From Lysobacterales bacterium (GTDB lineage: Bacteria; Pseudomonadota; Gammaproteobacteria; Xanthomonadales; Xanthomonadaceae): 35,792 nt of DNA. The DNA lies in NCBI GenBank assembly GCA_017302135.1, contig JAFLDZ010000029.1, forward strand, positions 1 to 35,792, given 5' to 3'. Shown piece by piece: positions 1-7,879 of the stretch. How positions within the stretch are numbered: the stretch's first letter is position 1; every line of letters begins with the position of its first letter. The notes beneath the pieces were generated by a model, which had not been told where the DNA came from, did no database searches, and worked only from the letters and a program-made list of their open reading frames with translations. The position numbers were made by a program, and so were the translations under genes.

Positions 1-62
1 CCGCCGGCACGACGCCCGCAGCTGCCGCACCGACCCCGCCCGCGACCCCGCCGACCGCCTGA
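1..62 (+). CDS. C-terminal end of an unknown protein (partial)
   Basis: Only the last 19 codons are in the window. They read as an Ala/Pro/Thr-rich tail closed by TGA at 60-62. Similar Ala/Pro-rich tails end the second and fourth proteins of this cluster (83-1348 and 2311-4260). This stub may therefore be another member of the same family, but the conserved part lies outside the window. The next gene's preferred ATG is 20 bases downstream, so the genes are probably co-transcribed. No function can be given. Confidence 0.5.
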   Translation, partial: AGTTPAAAAPTPPATPPTA

Positions 63-72
63 TGCCGCTTCC

Positions 73-76
73 GGAG
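73..76 (+). promoter_or_regulatory. Ribosome binding site deciding the start at 83
   Basis: GGAG lies six bases before the ATG at 83. The earlier in-frame ATG at 62, which overlaps the upstream stop, has no comparable purine-rich site before it. The start at 83 is therefore preferred. Confidence 0.5.
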
Positions 77-82
77 TCCGCC

Positions 83-1348
83 ATGTCCGCTTCCATCGTC
101 CGCAATCCGAACACCGAGCCGGCCTGGCTGGACGACGACACCCTGCGCGCGGTGCGTCCGCAGGTGCGGCACCTGCTGGAATCCTCGGCCGGTTTCCGCG
201 CGCTCGAACCCGAGAAGCAGCAGGACATCGCGCGCACGATGGTGCGCGTGGCCTCGTACATGGCCAATCCGCAGGGCCTGGCGAAGCAGGAACTCACGCC
301 GGGCAAGGGCGTGCTGGCGAAAGAACAGGCGCTGCCGGTTTACGGTGCGCCGGCGCAGACGCTGGCCAATCCGGTCGATCAGGCCAAGAACAAGGCCTCG
401 GAAAAAATCGGCACCTTCGCCGGCAGCGATTTCGAAGCCGGTTCGGTGAAGCAGGGTGCGGAGAATTTCAAGAATTTCGTCGGCGCCGTCGATTTCCCCA
501 AGTTCGTCGGCGGGCTGATCCAGAATGTGTTCCAGGCGATCGTCGATGCTTCGATCCAGCAGATGGAAGCGTATGCGGAACTGCTCAAGGCGGTGGCGCA
601 GACGGTCGACCAGTTCGCCGCCGACAACATCACCATGAACAATGCGCGCGACTGGATGACGCAGCGCTTCGGCGCCGATCTCACCATCGATACCAGCGAC
701 GAGGAAAGCGGCCCGCGGCTGGGCGTGAAAAGCGAGGACGAGCCCGAGGCCGCGCTGAGCCGGGTCAGCCAGGAACTGCAGCTGGCCGAGCCGGTCACCG
801 ACCTGTCCGACCCCGAGCAGGAATCGCGTCTGGTGATGGCCGCGCGCATGCAGATGGCGCGCAGCCGCCAGCAGATGCTGTCGTCGATGGTGATGCTGGG
901 CATCAACCGCATCGTGGTGACCGATGGCCTGATCAACGCGAAGGTCGTGTTCAACTTCCGCGCCAGCGACGACGCCAAGCGCGATGCCAAGGCATCGCTG
1001 TACGACCGCGACTCCAGTTACAACAAGAACACCACCGTGGCCGGAGCGCATTTCGGCTGGGGCGGTGCGGCCAGCGCCAACACCAATGTGCAGAGCCACA
1101 TGACCACGGTGTCGTCGTCGGTCGACGAGACCTCCAACTCCAGTCAGGAAATGAAGGCCAAGCTCACCGGCGAAGTGCGGGTGAATTTCAAGTCGGATTA
1201 TTTCCCGATGGAAAAACTCGCTTCGCCGGGCATGATCGCCAGCATCCAGGGCAACGCCACGCCGTTCGACCCGAACGTGAAGCCGAACAGCGCGCAAGCC
1301 AACCGGGCGGGCGCCTCCACAGCCGCTCCCGCACCCGCAGCGGGCTGA
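83..1348 (+). CDS. Unknown protein, paralogue of the gene at 2311-4260
   Basis: 421 residues from the ATG at 83; an ATG at 62 would add seven. I do not recognise the family. Three blocks align by eye with the protein at 2311-4260: an N-terminal helical block (residues about 15-60), a hydrophobic helical block beginning FPKFVGGLIQNVF (about 138-195), and a C-terminal domain opening with MVMLGINRIVVTDGLINAKV (from residue 269), followed by a strand-like, Ser/Thr-rich stretch. The C-terminus is a short Ala/Pro tail. No signal peptide or clear membrane segment is seen. The following gene starts 12 bases after this stop, so the cluster looks like an operon. The conserved hydrophobic block and the paired paralogues suggest a structural or complex-forming role, but that is only inference. 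Confidence 0.75.
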   Translation: MSASIVRNPNTEPAWLDDDTLRAVRPQVRHLLESSAGFRALEPEKQQDIARTMVRVASYMANPQGLAKQELTPGKGVLAKEQALPVYGAPAQTLANPVDQAKNKASEKIGTFAGSDFEAGSVKQGAENFKNFVGAVDFPKFVGGLIQNVFQAIVDASIQQMEAYAELLKAVAQTVDQFAADNITMNNARDWMTQRFGADLTIDTSDEESGPRLGVKSEDEPEAALSRVSQELQLAEPVTDLSDPEQESRLVMAARMQMARSRQQMLSSMVMLGINRIVVTDGLINAKVVFNFRASDDAKRDAKASLYDRDSSYNKNTTVAGAHFGWGGAASANTNVQSHMTTVSSSVDETSNSSQEMKAKLTGEVRVNFKSDYFPMEKLASPGMIASIQGNATPFDPNVKPNSAQANRAGASTAAPAPAAG

Positions 1349-1360
1349 GGTGCGCGCGCC

Positions 1361-2308
1361 ATGCTGCGTCTCGCGCCGCCACCGCCTGCCGTACGCATCC
1401 CGACGCAGCATCCGTATGCGGCGCTGCTCGGTGCGGTGTCGGTCGCGCTGTCCGCGCTCGACGCGCACGAACGTGCTTGTGCGGCAGCGAGCGCCTACGC
1501 GCAGGCGCTGGCGGGCATCGACTTCGATCTGCCCGAGGCCGCACCCACCGTCGAGGACCGCGTCCAGCTCAACGCCGCCGCGCCGCTGTACTTCGCCAGC
1601 GAACTGGAACGCGCCGGGCTGCTGCCGACCGCCGAACTGATCGCCGGCCTGTTCGTCAGCGGTGCGATCACCCAGCCGCTGGGACCGACCGCAAACCTGC
1701 TGCACGATTTCTGGCGCGGCCGGCGCGAGCGTCTGGATGCCGACGAGCGCAATGCCATCTACGCGCGGGTGATCGAGACGCCGCACTTCGATCGGTTGAT
1801 GCACGCGCTGTGCGACGCCATCGTCATGCAGGCCGACGGCGTCGATCTGCGCGAACAGGTGCTGGTGGCGACGCACGCCCAGGGGCTGGCAGCGTTTCTC
1901 GCCCAGCGCGTCGACCCGATGGCCGCGATCGCCGCGCGCGACATCGTCGAGACCATCAACACCGCGCTGCAGTTCCTGCGCGACCGCATGCTGCAGGCCG
2001 CGTTCGCGGTCAACGATCTGTGGCGGCTCGTCGCCATCGTCGGCAGCCAGAACGGCATCCCCGCCGGCATGGCGCAGCAGCACTTGGAACGCGGACGCAA
2101 CGGCCAGGCGGTGCTGCTCTGGCTGGGGCAGCACTACACGGACAGCGCGATCCGTTTCGACCCGGCAAAGCCCGATGACATCGCCGTCATCGTCGCCGCG
2201 CAGCGCTGGCTGGCATCGGCACCCGCGCCGACGGCCGCTGCAGTGCCGCCGTCCTACGCGGGCGTGGATTCCGCGCTGCCCACCGTGTCGCTGTCGATGG
2301 GGGCATAG
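1361..2308 (+). CDS. Unknown helical protein between two paralogues
   Basis: 315 residues, Ala- and Leu-rich and predicted by eye to be almost wholly helical. No catalytic motif, signal peptide or membrane segment is evident, and I do not recognise the family. The ATG at 1361 is preceded by GAGG overlapping the previous stop (about 1347-1350), which supports this start. Its stop lies two bases before the next ATG at 2311, so translation is probably coupled. It is not similar to the two paralogues on either side. Its conserved position between them suggests that the three products act together, perhaps as one assembly. The Ala/Pro-rich C-terminal 40 residues look disordered. Confidence 0.7.
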   Translation: MLRLAPPPPAVRIPTQHPYAALLGAVSVALSALDAHERACAAASAYAQALAGIDFDLPEAAPTVEDRVQLNAAAPLYFASELERAGLLPTAELIAGLFVSGAITQPLGPTANLLHDFWRGRRERLDADERNAIYARVIETPHFDRLMHALCDAIVMQADGVDLREQVLVATHAQGLAAFLAQRVDPMAAIAARDIVETINTALQFLRDRMLQAAFAVNDLWRLVAIVGSQNGIPAGMAQQHLERGRNGQAVLLWLGQHYTDSAIRFDPAKPDDIAVIVAAQRWLASAPAPTAAAVPPSYAGVDSALPTVSLSMGA

Positions 2309-2310
2309 CC

Positions 2311-4260
2311 ATGGCGAGCGCAGCCGCCATGCCCGCCACCGGAACATCCGCAGCGGCCACGCGCGCACCGCCGCCGCCGTGGATCCGCGTCGCCGTGCGC
2401 GACGTGCTGGAGCGCACGCCGAACTACAGCACCCTGTCGCCGCCGCAGCGCCAGGCGCTGGCGCAGGCGATGGTGAAAGTCTCGACGCTCGCTGCCGAAC
2501 TCATCGCCGAGGAAGGCCAGGCCGAAGGCGAGATCGAACGCCGCGCCGAGCCCAGACCCGCACCGCCGCTGGCGACCGCGCAGTCGGCGCAGCCCGAATT
2601 CGGCGAAGCCGCCGACCGCATCGCCGGCATCACCCGGAATGTATTGAACGCGGTGTCGTTTCCGCGCTTCGTGACCGATCTGATCAACGGCGTGTTCAAG
2701 GCCATGCTGGACGCCAACGCGCAGCAGATGAACCAGTACGTGCAGTTGCTCAATGCGGTGTCGGCGTCGGCGGAAGGCTTCGAGCGCGCCCAGTTCGGCC
2801 TGGTGCAGGTGCGGCAGTGGGTGGCCGATCATTTTCCGGAATCGATCGAATACGACTCGCCCGATCCCGAGGACATGCCGCAGCCCGGCCAGAGGATGGA
2901 CGCCGACGAACTGGCGGATCTGCAGGAGGAGCTCTCGAACATCAAGCTCCGGCTGCGTCCCGGTGCGTCGATGCCGGGACAGGAGGAGGTACGCGCGACG
3001 CTTGGCGTGCCGCCGGAGGAATCGATCGACGCCAGCAACCCGGAGGCACTGGTGCCGTTCGCGCGCCGCTATCTGGCCCGCCAGCGCCAGCAGCAGCTCG
3101 CGACGATGGTGATGCTGGGCATGCAGCGGATCGTGATCGACAGCGGCAAAATCAACGCATCGATGCGCTTCCACATCGACACCCGCAGCGCCGCCAGCGA
3201 GGACAGGGGCAGCGAATTCGGTTTCAAGAACCGGGTCAAGGCCGCCGGCAGTTTCGGCGCGGGGCCGTGGGGCGTCAGCGCCGAGGTGGAGAACACCATC
3301 AGCTACGTGTCGACCGAGCGCAGCCAGCGCACCGAAGAGATCAACACCGATGTCGAACTGAATTCCTCGGTCGAGTTGAATTTCCACACCGACTATCTGC
3401 CGTTGAACCAGATGGCCGCGCAGGCGCAGGCCGACCGCATCCGCAACAGCACGCTGAATCCGTCCGCCGAGATTCCCGACCCGTCGGCCGCGCGCAACGC
3501 GCGCCTGCAGATGCAGCAACAAGCGGAACAGCAGCGGCGGACCGGCATCAACACCGCAGTGGCCGAGGGCTCGAGACCGCTGGCGCCGAGCCCCGCGCCG
3601 GCCACGCCTGCGCCCGCGAATCGCCCGGCGACGAACGCACCGGCAACGAACGCACCGGCAACGAACGCACCGGCAACGAACGCACCGGCAACGAACGCAC
3701 CCGCAACGAATGCCCCGGCCAATACGAACGCGCCTGCCAACACCAACGCACCGGCAAATGCGCCTGCGAATGCAGCGAACCGCCCGGCGACGAACGCGCC
3801 CACCAATGCACCGGCCAATGCACCGGCCAATGCACCCGCCAATGCACCCGCCAATGCACCCGCCAATGCAAATGCTCCAGCCAATGCGCCTGCGAACGCG
3901 AATACACCTGCCAATGCCCCGGCGAATGCGCCTGCCAATGCGCCTGCCAATGCGCCGGCGAATGCGCCTGCGAATGCAGCGAACCGCCCGGCGACGAACG
4001 CGCCGGCCAATGCACCGGCCAATGCAAATGCTCCAGCCAATGCACCGGCCAATGCGAATGCGCCGGCCAATGCACCTGCCAACACCGGCACGGCGAATCG
4101 CCCGGCGAGCAATGCACCCGCCAATACGAATGCATCGACGAACACCGCGTCCACCAACACCACCGGCGGCGTCGGCACCACGGTCGGCAACGCGATCGGT
4201 GGGGCTGTAGGCGGCGCGGTCGAGTCGGGGCTGAGGGACCTCTTCAGCACGCCGCAGTAA
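2311..4260 (+). CDS. Unknown protein with long Asn-Ala-Pro repeat tail
   Basis: 649 residues. Residues 1-420 are a paralogue of the protein at 83-1348. Shared features are the N-terminal helical block, a hydrophobic block starting FPRFVTDLINGVF (about residue 117), and a C-terminal domain opening with MVMLGMQRIVIDSGKINA (residue 266). From about residue 433 to 610 the protein is a low-complexity run of NAPA, NAPAT and NRPATNAP units, then a short Gly/Val-rich end. The tail is encoded by tandem 15- and 12-base repeats and is likely disordered; it could be a linker, a surface extension or a length-variable region. No signal peptide is seen. The ATG at 2311 follows the previous stop by two bases. 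Function is unknown. The long opposite-strand ORFs over this gene reflect base composition. Confidence 0.75.
   Translation: MASAAAMPATGTSAAATRAPPPPWIRVAVRDVLERTPNYSTLSPPQRQALAQAMVKVSTLAAELIAEEGQAEGEIERRAEPRPAPPLATAQSAQPEFGEAADRIAGITRNVLNAVSFPRFVTDLINGVFKAMLDANAQQMNQYVQLLNAVSASAEGFERAQFGLVQVRQWVADHFPESIEYDSPDPEDMPQPGQRMDADELADLQEELSNIKLRLRPGASMPGQEEVRATLGVPPEESIDASNPEALVPFARRYLARQRQQQLATMVMLGMQRIVIDSGKINASMRFHIDTRSAASEDRGSEFGFKNRVKAAGSFGAGPWGVSAEVENTISYVSTERSQRTEEINTDVELNSSVELNFHTDYLPLNQMAAQAQADRIRNSTLNPSAEIPDPSAARNARLQMQQQAEQQRRTGINTAVAEGSRPLAPSPAPATPAPANRPATNAPATNAPATNAPATNAPATNAPATNAPANTNAPANTNAPANAPANAANRPATNAPTNAPANAPANAPANAPANAPANANAPANAPANANTPANAPANAPANAPANAPANAPANAANRPATNAPANAPANANAPANAPANANAPANAPANTGTANRPASNAPANTNASTNTASTNTTGGVGTTVGNAIGGAVGGAVESGLRDLFSTPQ
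3631..3720 (+). repeat. Six tandem copies of a 15-base unit
   Basis: The unit ACGAACGCACCGGCA is repeated head to tail in six copies of exactly 15 bases. The first four are identical and the last two carry small changes. It encodes TNAPA. The near identity at the DNA level suggests recent slippage or unequal crossing-over. Confidence 0.9.
3721..4125 (+). repeat. Degenerate 12-base repeats encoding NAPA units
   Basis: Repeats of the form AATGCACCCGCC or AATGCGCCTGCC run through the tail, broken by NRPATNAP blocks that recur at about 3778 and 3979. Spacing is in multiples of three, so the reading frame survives changes in copy number. There are no unique spacers, so this is not a CRISPR array. 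Confidence 0.8.
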
Positions 4261-4315
4261 CGGTTTCGACCTTCGGGCGCTGGCGGTCGTGCGGCGCGGT
4301 CGCCAGAATAGGTGG

Positions 4316-5020
4316 ATGACCAATCCCCAGACTCCCGCGCCGCTGCTCGACGGCGTCGAACGCACCACCGGCCCCGCGCCGGCCTGGACCATCCTCTGGC
4401 TGCACGGCCTCGGCGACAGCGGCGAAGGCTTCGCGCCGATCGTGCCCGAGCTGGTCCGCCCCGGCTGGCCGGCACTGCGTTTCGTCTTCCCGCACGCGCC
4501 GGTGCGCGCGGTCACCATCAACGGCGGCATGCGCATGCGCGCCTGGTACGACATCGCCCATGCCGATCTGGCCAACCGCGCCGACGAGATCGGCGTCGCC
4601 GAATCGATCGCACAGGTCGACGCCCTGATCGCCCGCGAAGCCGAACGCGGCATCCCGCCGGAGCGGCTGATCCTCGCCGGGTTCTCGCAGGGCGGCGCCG
4701 TCACCCTGGCCGCCGGCCTGCGCCGCAAGACCCCGCTGGCCGGGCTGGTCGCGCTGTCCACCTATCTGCCGGCGCCCGACAAGGCCGCCGCCGCGCTGCA
4801 GGCGGGCGCCGAACGCCAACCGCTGTTCATGGCCCACGGCCTCTACGACCCGGTGGTGCCCTACGCCGCAGGCGAACAGAGCGCCGCGCTGCTGCAGCGC
4901 ATGGGCTTCGCCCCGGCGTGGCACCGCTACCCGATGGCCCACCAGGTCTGCACCGAGGAACTCAACGACCTCGGCGACTGGCTGGAAGCGCGGTTCACCG
5001 CTGCGCCAAAGGTCGAGTGA
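4316..5020 (+). CDS. Alpha/beta-hydrolase carboxylesterase, EstB/phospholipase-carboxylesterase family
   Basis: 234 residues from the ATG at 4316; a GTG at 4289 would add nine residues that do not look like family sequence. It is a single-domain cytosolic serine hydrolase that cleaves carboxylic esters or lysophospholipids. The nucleophile elbow GFSQGG puts the serine at residue 124. YDPVVP and AHQVCTEE near the end supply the likely catalytic Asp and His, and LHGLGD near the start is the usual oxyanion region. Length and motif order fit the family well. It lies 55 bases after the unknown cluster and directly before the LytTR regulator, an order I associate with Xanthomonadaceae. The natural substrate cannot be read from sequence. 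Confidence 0.9.
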   Translation: MTNPQTPAPLLDGVERTTGPAPAWTILWLHGLGDSGEGFAPIVPELVRPGWPALRFVFPHAPVRAVTINGGMRMRAWYDIAHADLANRADEIGVAESIAQVDALIAREAERGIPPERLILAGFSQGGAVTLAAGLRRKTPLAGLVALSTYLPAPDKAAAALQAGAERQPLFMAHGLYDPVVPYAAGEQSAALLQRMGFAPAWHRYPMAHQVCTEELNDLGDWLEARFTAAPKVE

Positions 5021-5075
5021 CCACAGCCGCCGGATGGCGCTACCATCGGGCCATGGGATCAGGCCGCACAATGAC

Positions 5076-5855
5076 GTGAAAGTCCTCATCGCCGACGACG
5101 AACCGATGGCGCGCGATCGCCTGCGCATGCTCCTCGCCGAGCATGCCGACATGCGGCTCGTGGCCGAAGCCGGCGACGGCAGCGCCGCACTCGACGCCTG
5201 CGCCGAGCACACCCCCGACGTCGTGCTGCTGGATATCTCGATGCCCGGCATCGACGGCCTGGAAGCCGCCCGCCACCTCGCCACCTTCGACCCGCGTCCC
5301 GCAGTGGTCTTCTGCACCGCCTACGACGAACACGCGCTGTCGGCCTTCGAAGCCGCCGCCGTCGACTATCTGGTCAAACCGGTCCGCCGCGAACGCCTCG
5401 CCATCGCCCTCGACCGCGCCCGCACTTTCGTCGCCGGCCGCGCACCGCGCCACGAAGACCCCGCACCCGCCGAAGCCGGCGCCACCAACGGAACCGGTAC
5501 CAATGGAGCAGGCAACGGCAAGCGCCGCAGCCACCTCTGCGCGCGCCTGCGCGGCAGCCTGCGCCTGATCGCGATCGAAGACATCCGCTACCTGCAGGCC
5601 GACGAGAAATACGTCGTGGTCCACCACGCGCGCGGCGAGGACCTGATCGAAGAATCGTTGAAGTCGCTGGAAACGGAATTCGCGGACAACTTCGTGCGTA
5701 TTCACCGTAATTGTCTGGTGTCGCGTGAAGAGCTTGTTGAACTGCGCCGTGCCAGTGATGGGCGGATCGAGGCGGTGTTGCGGCATGGGGATAAACCGCT
5801 TGAAGTCAGTCGGCGGTGTGTGCCGCATTTGCGGGATATGGTTAGGCATTTGTAG
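5076..5855 (+). CDS. algR: LytTR-family response regulator, AlgR type
   Basis: 259 residues from the GTG at 5076, which starts the protein at (V)KVLIADDEP as expected for a receiver domain. The in-frame ATG at 5034 would add 14 atypical residues. The receiver has acidic residues ADDE at the start, phospho-acceptor Asp at about residue 53 in LLDISMPG, and Lys in LVKP. A Gly/Ala/Asn-rich linker follows. The C-terminal LytTR DNA-binding domain carries the typical DIRYLQADEKYVVVH and FVRIHRNCLV stretches. In Pseudomonas algR sits beside hemC; here the two are separated by an AT-rich insert. No histidine kinase gene adjoins it in this window. Base composition becomes noticeably less GC-rich over the last 200 bases, although the domain is complete. 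Confidence 0.85.
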   Translation: MKVLIADDEPMARDRLRMLLAEHADMRLVAEAGDGSAALDACAEHTPDVVLLDISMPGIDGLEAARHLATFDPRPAVVFCTAYDEHALSAFEAAAVDYLVKPVRRERLAIALDRARTFVAGRAPRHEDPAPAEAGATNGTGTNGAGNGKRRSHLCARLRGSLRLIAIEDIRYLQADEKYVVVHHARGEDLIEESLKSLETEFADNFVRIHRNCLVSREELVELRRASDGRIEAVLRHGDKPLEVSRRCVPHLRDMVRHL

Positions 5856-5932
5856 GGATGATTCTTGCGTCGTCATACATGTTGCGATCGGTTTAATGTG
5901 CGACTGAAATTAGGCCTTTGAGTGAGAGTTTC

Positions 5933-6769
5933 ATGAGCTACCAAGCGACAGTATTTAAGATCATGATCGCATCTCCTAGTGATGTTCTAACTGAGAGAGC
6001 CATCATTAGAGAAATTATTTCAGAGTGGAACGTAGTAAATGCTGAGAAAACGCAACGCGTTTTGCTTTCGATTGGGTGGGAGACGCACGCTGTTCCTGAT
6101 ATGGGCGACCGCCCACAGTCAATTATCAATAAGCAGATTCTGCACGGGTGTGATCTCCTGGTCGGTGTTTTTTGGACCAGAATCGGTACGGCAACGGAAG
6201 ATTTCATTAGCGGATCTGTGGAAGAAATTGAAGAGCATATCAAGGCTGGAAAATCAGCCATGATTTACTTTTCGTCAGCGCCCGTCATGCCTGAAAGTAT
6301 CAACCAAGAACAATACGGTCATCTTCAAAGCTTTAAGAAATCCTGTCAATCACGCGGACTATATGAGTCGTATTCTGACATCAATGAGTTTCGTTCTAAA
6401 TTTTATCGACAGATACAATTAAAATTAAATCAAGACAAATACTTTCAGAATGAGTTGTCTTCAAAGTCTGGCGCTGATCTTGTTTCTCTTGACCCCATAC
6501 CAAATCTGTCAAAGGAAGCTGGTTTTCTTTTGAAAGAATGTGCATCTGATGACAGCGGAATGATTGCAAATTTGTCATACATGGAAGGCCATATGATTCA
6601 AGTCAACGGAAAAAACGTTGTTGAGGAGGGAAGTGATCGATCACGTGCAATTTGGTCAAGCGCGTTATTGGAGCTGGAGGATCTTGGCTATATAGAAGCA
6701 GTCAATAATAAAAGACAAATGTTCCGGATGACGCATGCAGGCTATGTGGCCGCAGATAGGTGGGGCTAA
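5933..6769 (+). CDS. DUF4062 domain protein
   Basis: 278 residues from the ATG at 5933; the open frame extends to a TTG at 5918, but GAGAG lies just upstream of the ATG. The first 115 residues match what I know of DUF4062: FKIMIASPSDV at the start, IIREIISEWN, LLSIGWETHAVPDMGDRPQ, then CDLLVGVFWTRIGT and EEIEEHIKAGKSAMIYFS. This domain is a Rossmann-like fold often placed near TIR and other signalling or defence modules. The last 80 residues look like a winged-helix: RAIWSSALLELEDLGYIEAV, then a basic wing and MTHAGYVAADRW. No membrane segment or signal peptide is seen. Codon use is AT-rich and foreign to the surroundings. A role in defence or stress signalling is a guess from family context. 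Confidence 0.75.
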   Translation: MSYQATVFKIMIASPSDVLTERAIIREIISEWNVVNAEKTQRVLLSIGWETHAVPDMGDRPQSIINKQILHGCDLLVGVFWTRIGTATEDFISGSVEEIEEHIKAGKSAMIYFSSAPVMPESINQEQYGHLQSFKKSCQSRGLYESYSDINEFRSKFYRQIQLKLNQDKYFQNELSSKSGADLVSLDPIPNLSKEAGFLLKECASDDSGMIANLSYMEGHMIQVNGKNVVEEGSDRSRAIWSSALLELEDLGYIEAVNNKRQMFRMTHAGYVAADRWG

Positions 6770-6931
6770 TTTTTCTCGGGGTCTTAATTTTTTCTGAGAA
6801 TAGGGCCGTTAGATTGGATTGCTGGTTGCAAAATGTGCCGCTGCCAAGTTAAGTGATTATGCCGGTGCAATAGCAATAGGAAAACGGCTGTCATTATTAT
6901 TTTCCGTGATTAGTTACCCAATAAACGAACC

Positions 6932-6937
6932 GGAGGA
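6932..6937 (+). promoter_or_regulatory. Strong ribosome binding site fixing the start at 6945
   Basis: GGAGGA sits seven bases before the ATG at 6945. The open frame begins far upstream at 6819, but no comparable site precedes any earlier start, so 6945 is taken as the true start. Confidence 0.75.
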
Positions 6938-6944
6938 TTCAAAA

Positions 6945-7502
6945 ATGGGTAAGCATACGCCAGGAACAAGTGAATATAGCGACGAACATTCAAGTTCGAG
7001 AGACTCAAGATCTCATGTTACCCAGACCTCGTATAACCATGATGGTTCGAGACAGAAAGAGCATCTATACGACAAGGGTAGTAAGGAAATGGCAAAAGCG
7101 ACCCGCGAGCTCAAACAAAGCCAGCGTTCATCGCGTGATGAGAAGGGCAGCAGTCGAGTGATATGTACTCATTTTTTAGAGACCGGAAAACTAGATCGTG
7201 CTTTATGGGCAGCGGACATTCGGTACACAGAACAGCATATTTCACCAAACACTATCCGCGGTTATCACTATTGGGCTATACCATACGTGCGCCTCATGCG
7301 ACGCAATAAGTTTGCTGAACGCTTAATGCTCCCGCTTGCGAAGTGGCGGGCAGAGGAAGTGGCTTATCAAGCTGGTGTCCGCATGACGCCATGCTTCCCA
7401 GGGAAAATCATTCGCTTGCTTGGCGAGCCGATCTGTTGGCTTTTAGGTTGTTTCGTTGCAGATCGCGATTGGCGTACCCTGCAAGCGAGTAGGATGGGTT
7501 GA
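6945..7502 (+). CDS. Unknown conserved-looking protein with polar N-terminus
   Basis: 185 residues. Residues 1-70 are Ser/Arg/Lys/Glu/His-rich with little hydrophobic content and are probably disordered. The C-terminal half is ordered: ICTHFLETGKLDRALWAADI, then TIRGYHYWAIPYVRLMRR, MLPLAKWRAEEVAYQAG and a hydrophobic end around IIRLLGEPICWLLGCFVADRDW. The C-terminal part resembles a module I have seen in uncharacterised proteobacterial proteins, often after a variable N-terminus, but I cannot name a function. Several Trp and a Cys-containing hydrophobic stretch suggest membrane association or a binding surface. It is AT-rich like the gene before it, 175 bases upstream on the same strand, and may belong to the same transferred unit. 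Confidence 0.6.
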   Translation: MGKHTPGTSEYSDEHSSSRDSRSHVTQTSYNHDGSRQKEHLYDKGSKEMAKATRELKQSQRSSRDEKGSSRVICTHFLETGKLDRALWAADIRYTEQHISPNTIRGYHYWAIPYVRLMRRNKFAERLMLPLAKWRAEEVAYQAGVRMTPCFPGKIIRLLGEPICWLLGCFVADRDWRTLQASRMG

Positions 7503-7520
7503 AGGTCGTATGGTGTAATT

Positions 7521-7543
7521 CGTAGGGCGGATTCCGCCATTGA
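7521..7543 (+). repeat. REP-like palindrome, GTAGGGCGG family
   Basis: CGTAGGGCGGATTCCGCCATTG contains the palindrome GGCGGA-T-TCCGCC. The same outer sequence, with a longer loop, recurs at 29618-29643. Two copies with shared flanks in one window suggest a dispersed family. Confidence 0.55.
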
Positions 7544-7634
7544 TAAGCAGTGATGGTCATGGCAGGTTTTTAACAGCACAGTTGGTCATCGCCTTCGGCG
7601 GTTCCGTCCTAATGGCTGCACGCGCAAATCTGTT

Positions 7635-7692
7635 CCCCCTCCCCATGCATCGCACCGGGAGGGGGTGGCCGAAGGCCCAGAGGGGCCTCTTC
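7635..7692. repeat. Cluster of three consecutive hairpins
   Basis: CCCCCTCCC (7635-7643) pairs perfectly with GGGAGGGGG (7657-7665). It is followed by GGCC-GAA-GGCC and then AGAGG-GG-CCTCT. The order of a C-rich hairpin followed by short GC hairpins resembles the repeats at 10671-10783 and 33011-33060, so this may be a diverged member. Confidence 0.5.
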
Positions 7693-7715
7693 GTGAAGCA
7701 TCGCGACGGCTCTGC

Positions 7716-7747
7716 CCCTTGTAAGTTATCTCCCTTGTAAGTTATCT
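7716..7747 (+). repeat. Perfect 16-base direct duplication
   Basis: CCCTTGTAAGTTATCT occurs twice head to tail (7716-7731 and 7732-7747), followed by a partial third CCC. It could be a slippage product or the trace of an insertion event; no mobile element lies between the copies. Confidence 0.85.
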
Positions 7748-7879
7748 CCCTGCGTCAGGCCGTTGCCCCTGTGATTTCGAGATCGTGGATGAGCCTGGGT
7801 CGGCGCATGGTTGATCTTCATCACCCGAACAGTTGCCAGGGCGCAAAGTCCGTTTCTGCAAGGCAGGGTTCCCGAGCGA

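Noticed and set aside
3631..4125. CRISPR-like look of the regular short repeats
   Set aside because: The repeats are 12-15 bases, contiguous, without unique spacers, and in frame within a coding sequence.
2254..4761. 835-codon open frame on the minus strand over the unknown cluster and the esterase
   Set aside because: It is antisense to three well-supported genes, its translation is a biased Arg/Gly/Ile string over the repeat tail, and it crosses gene borders without any domain.
6776..6820. Possible terminator after the DUF4062 gene (TTCTC ... GAGAA with T-rich stretch)
   Set aside because: Only five base pairs with a long loop, and the T-run lies within the loop instead of after the stem.
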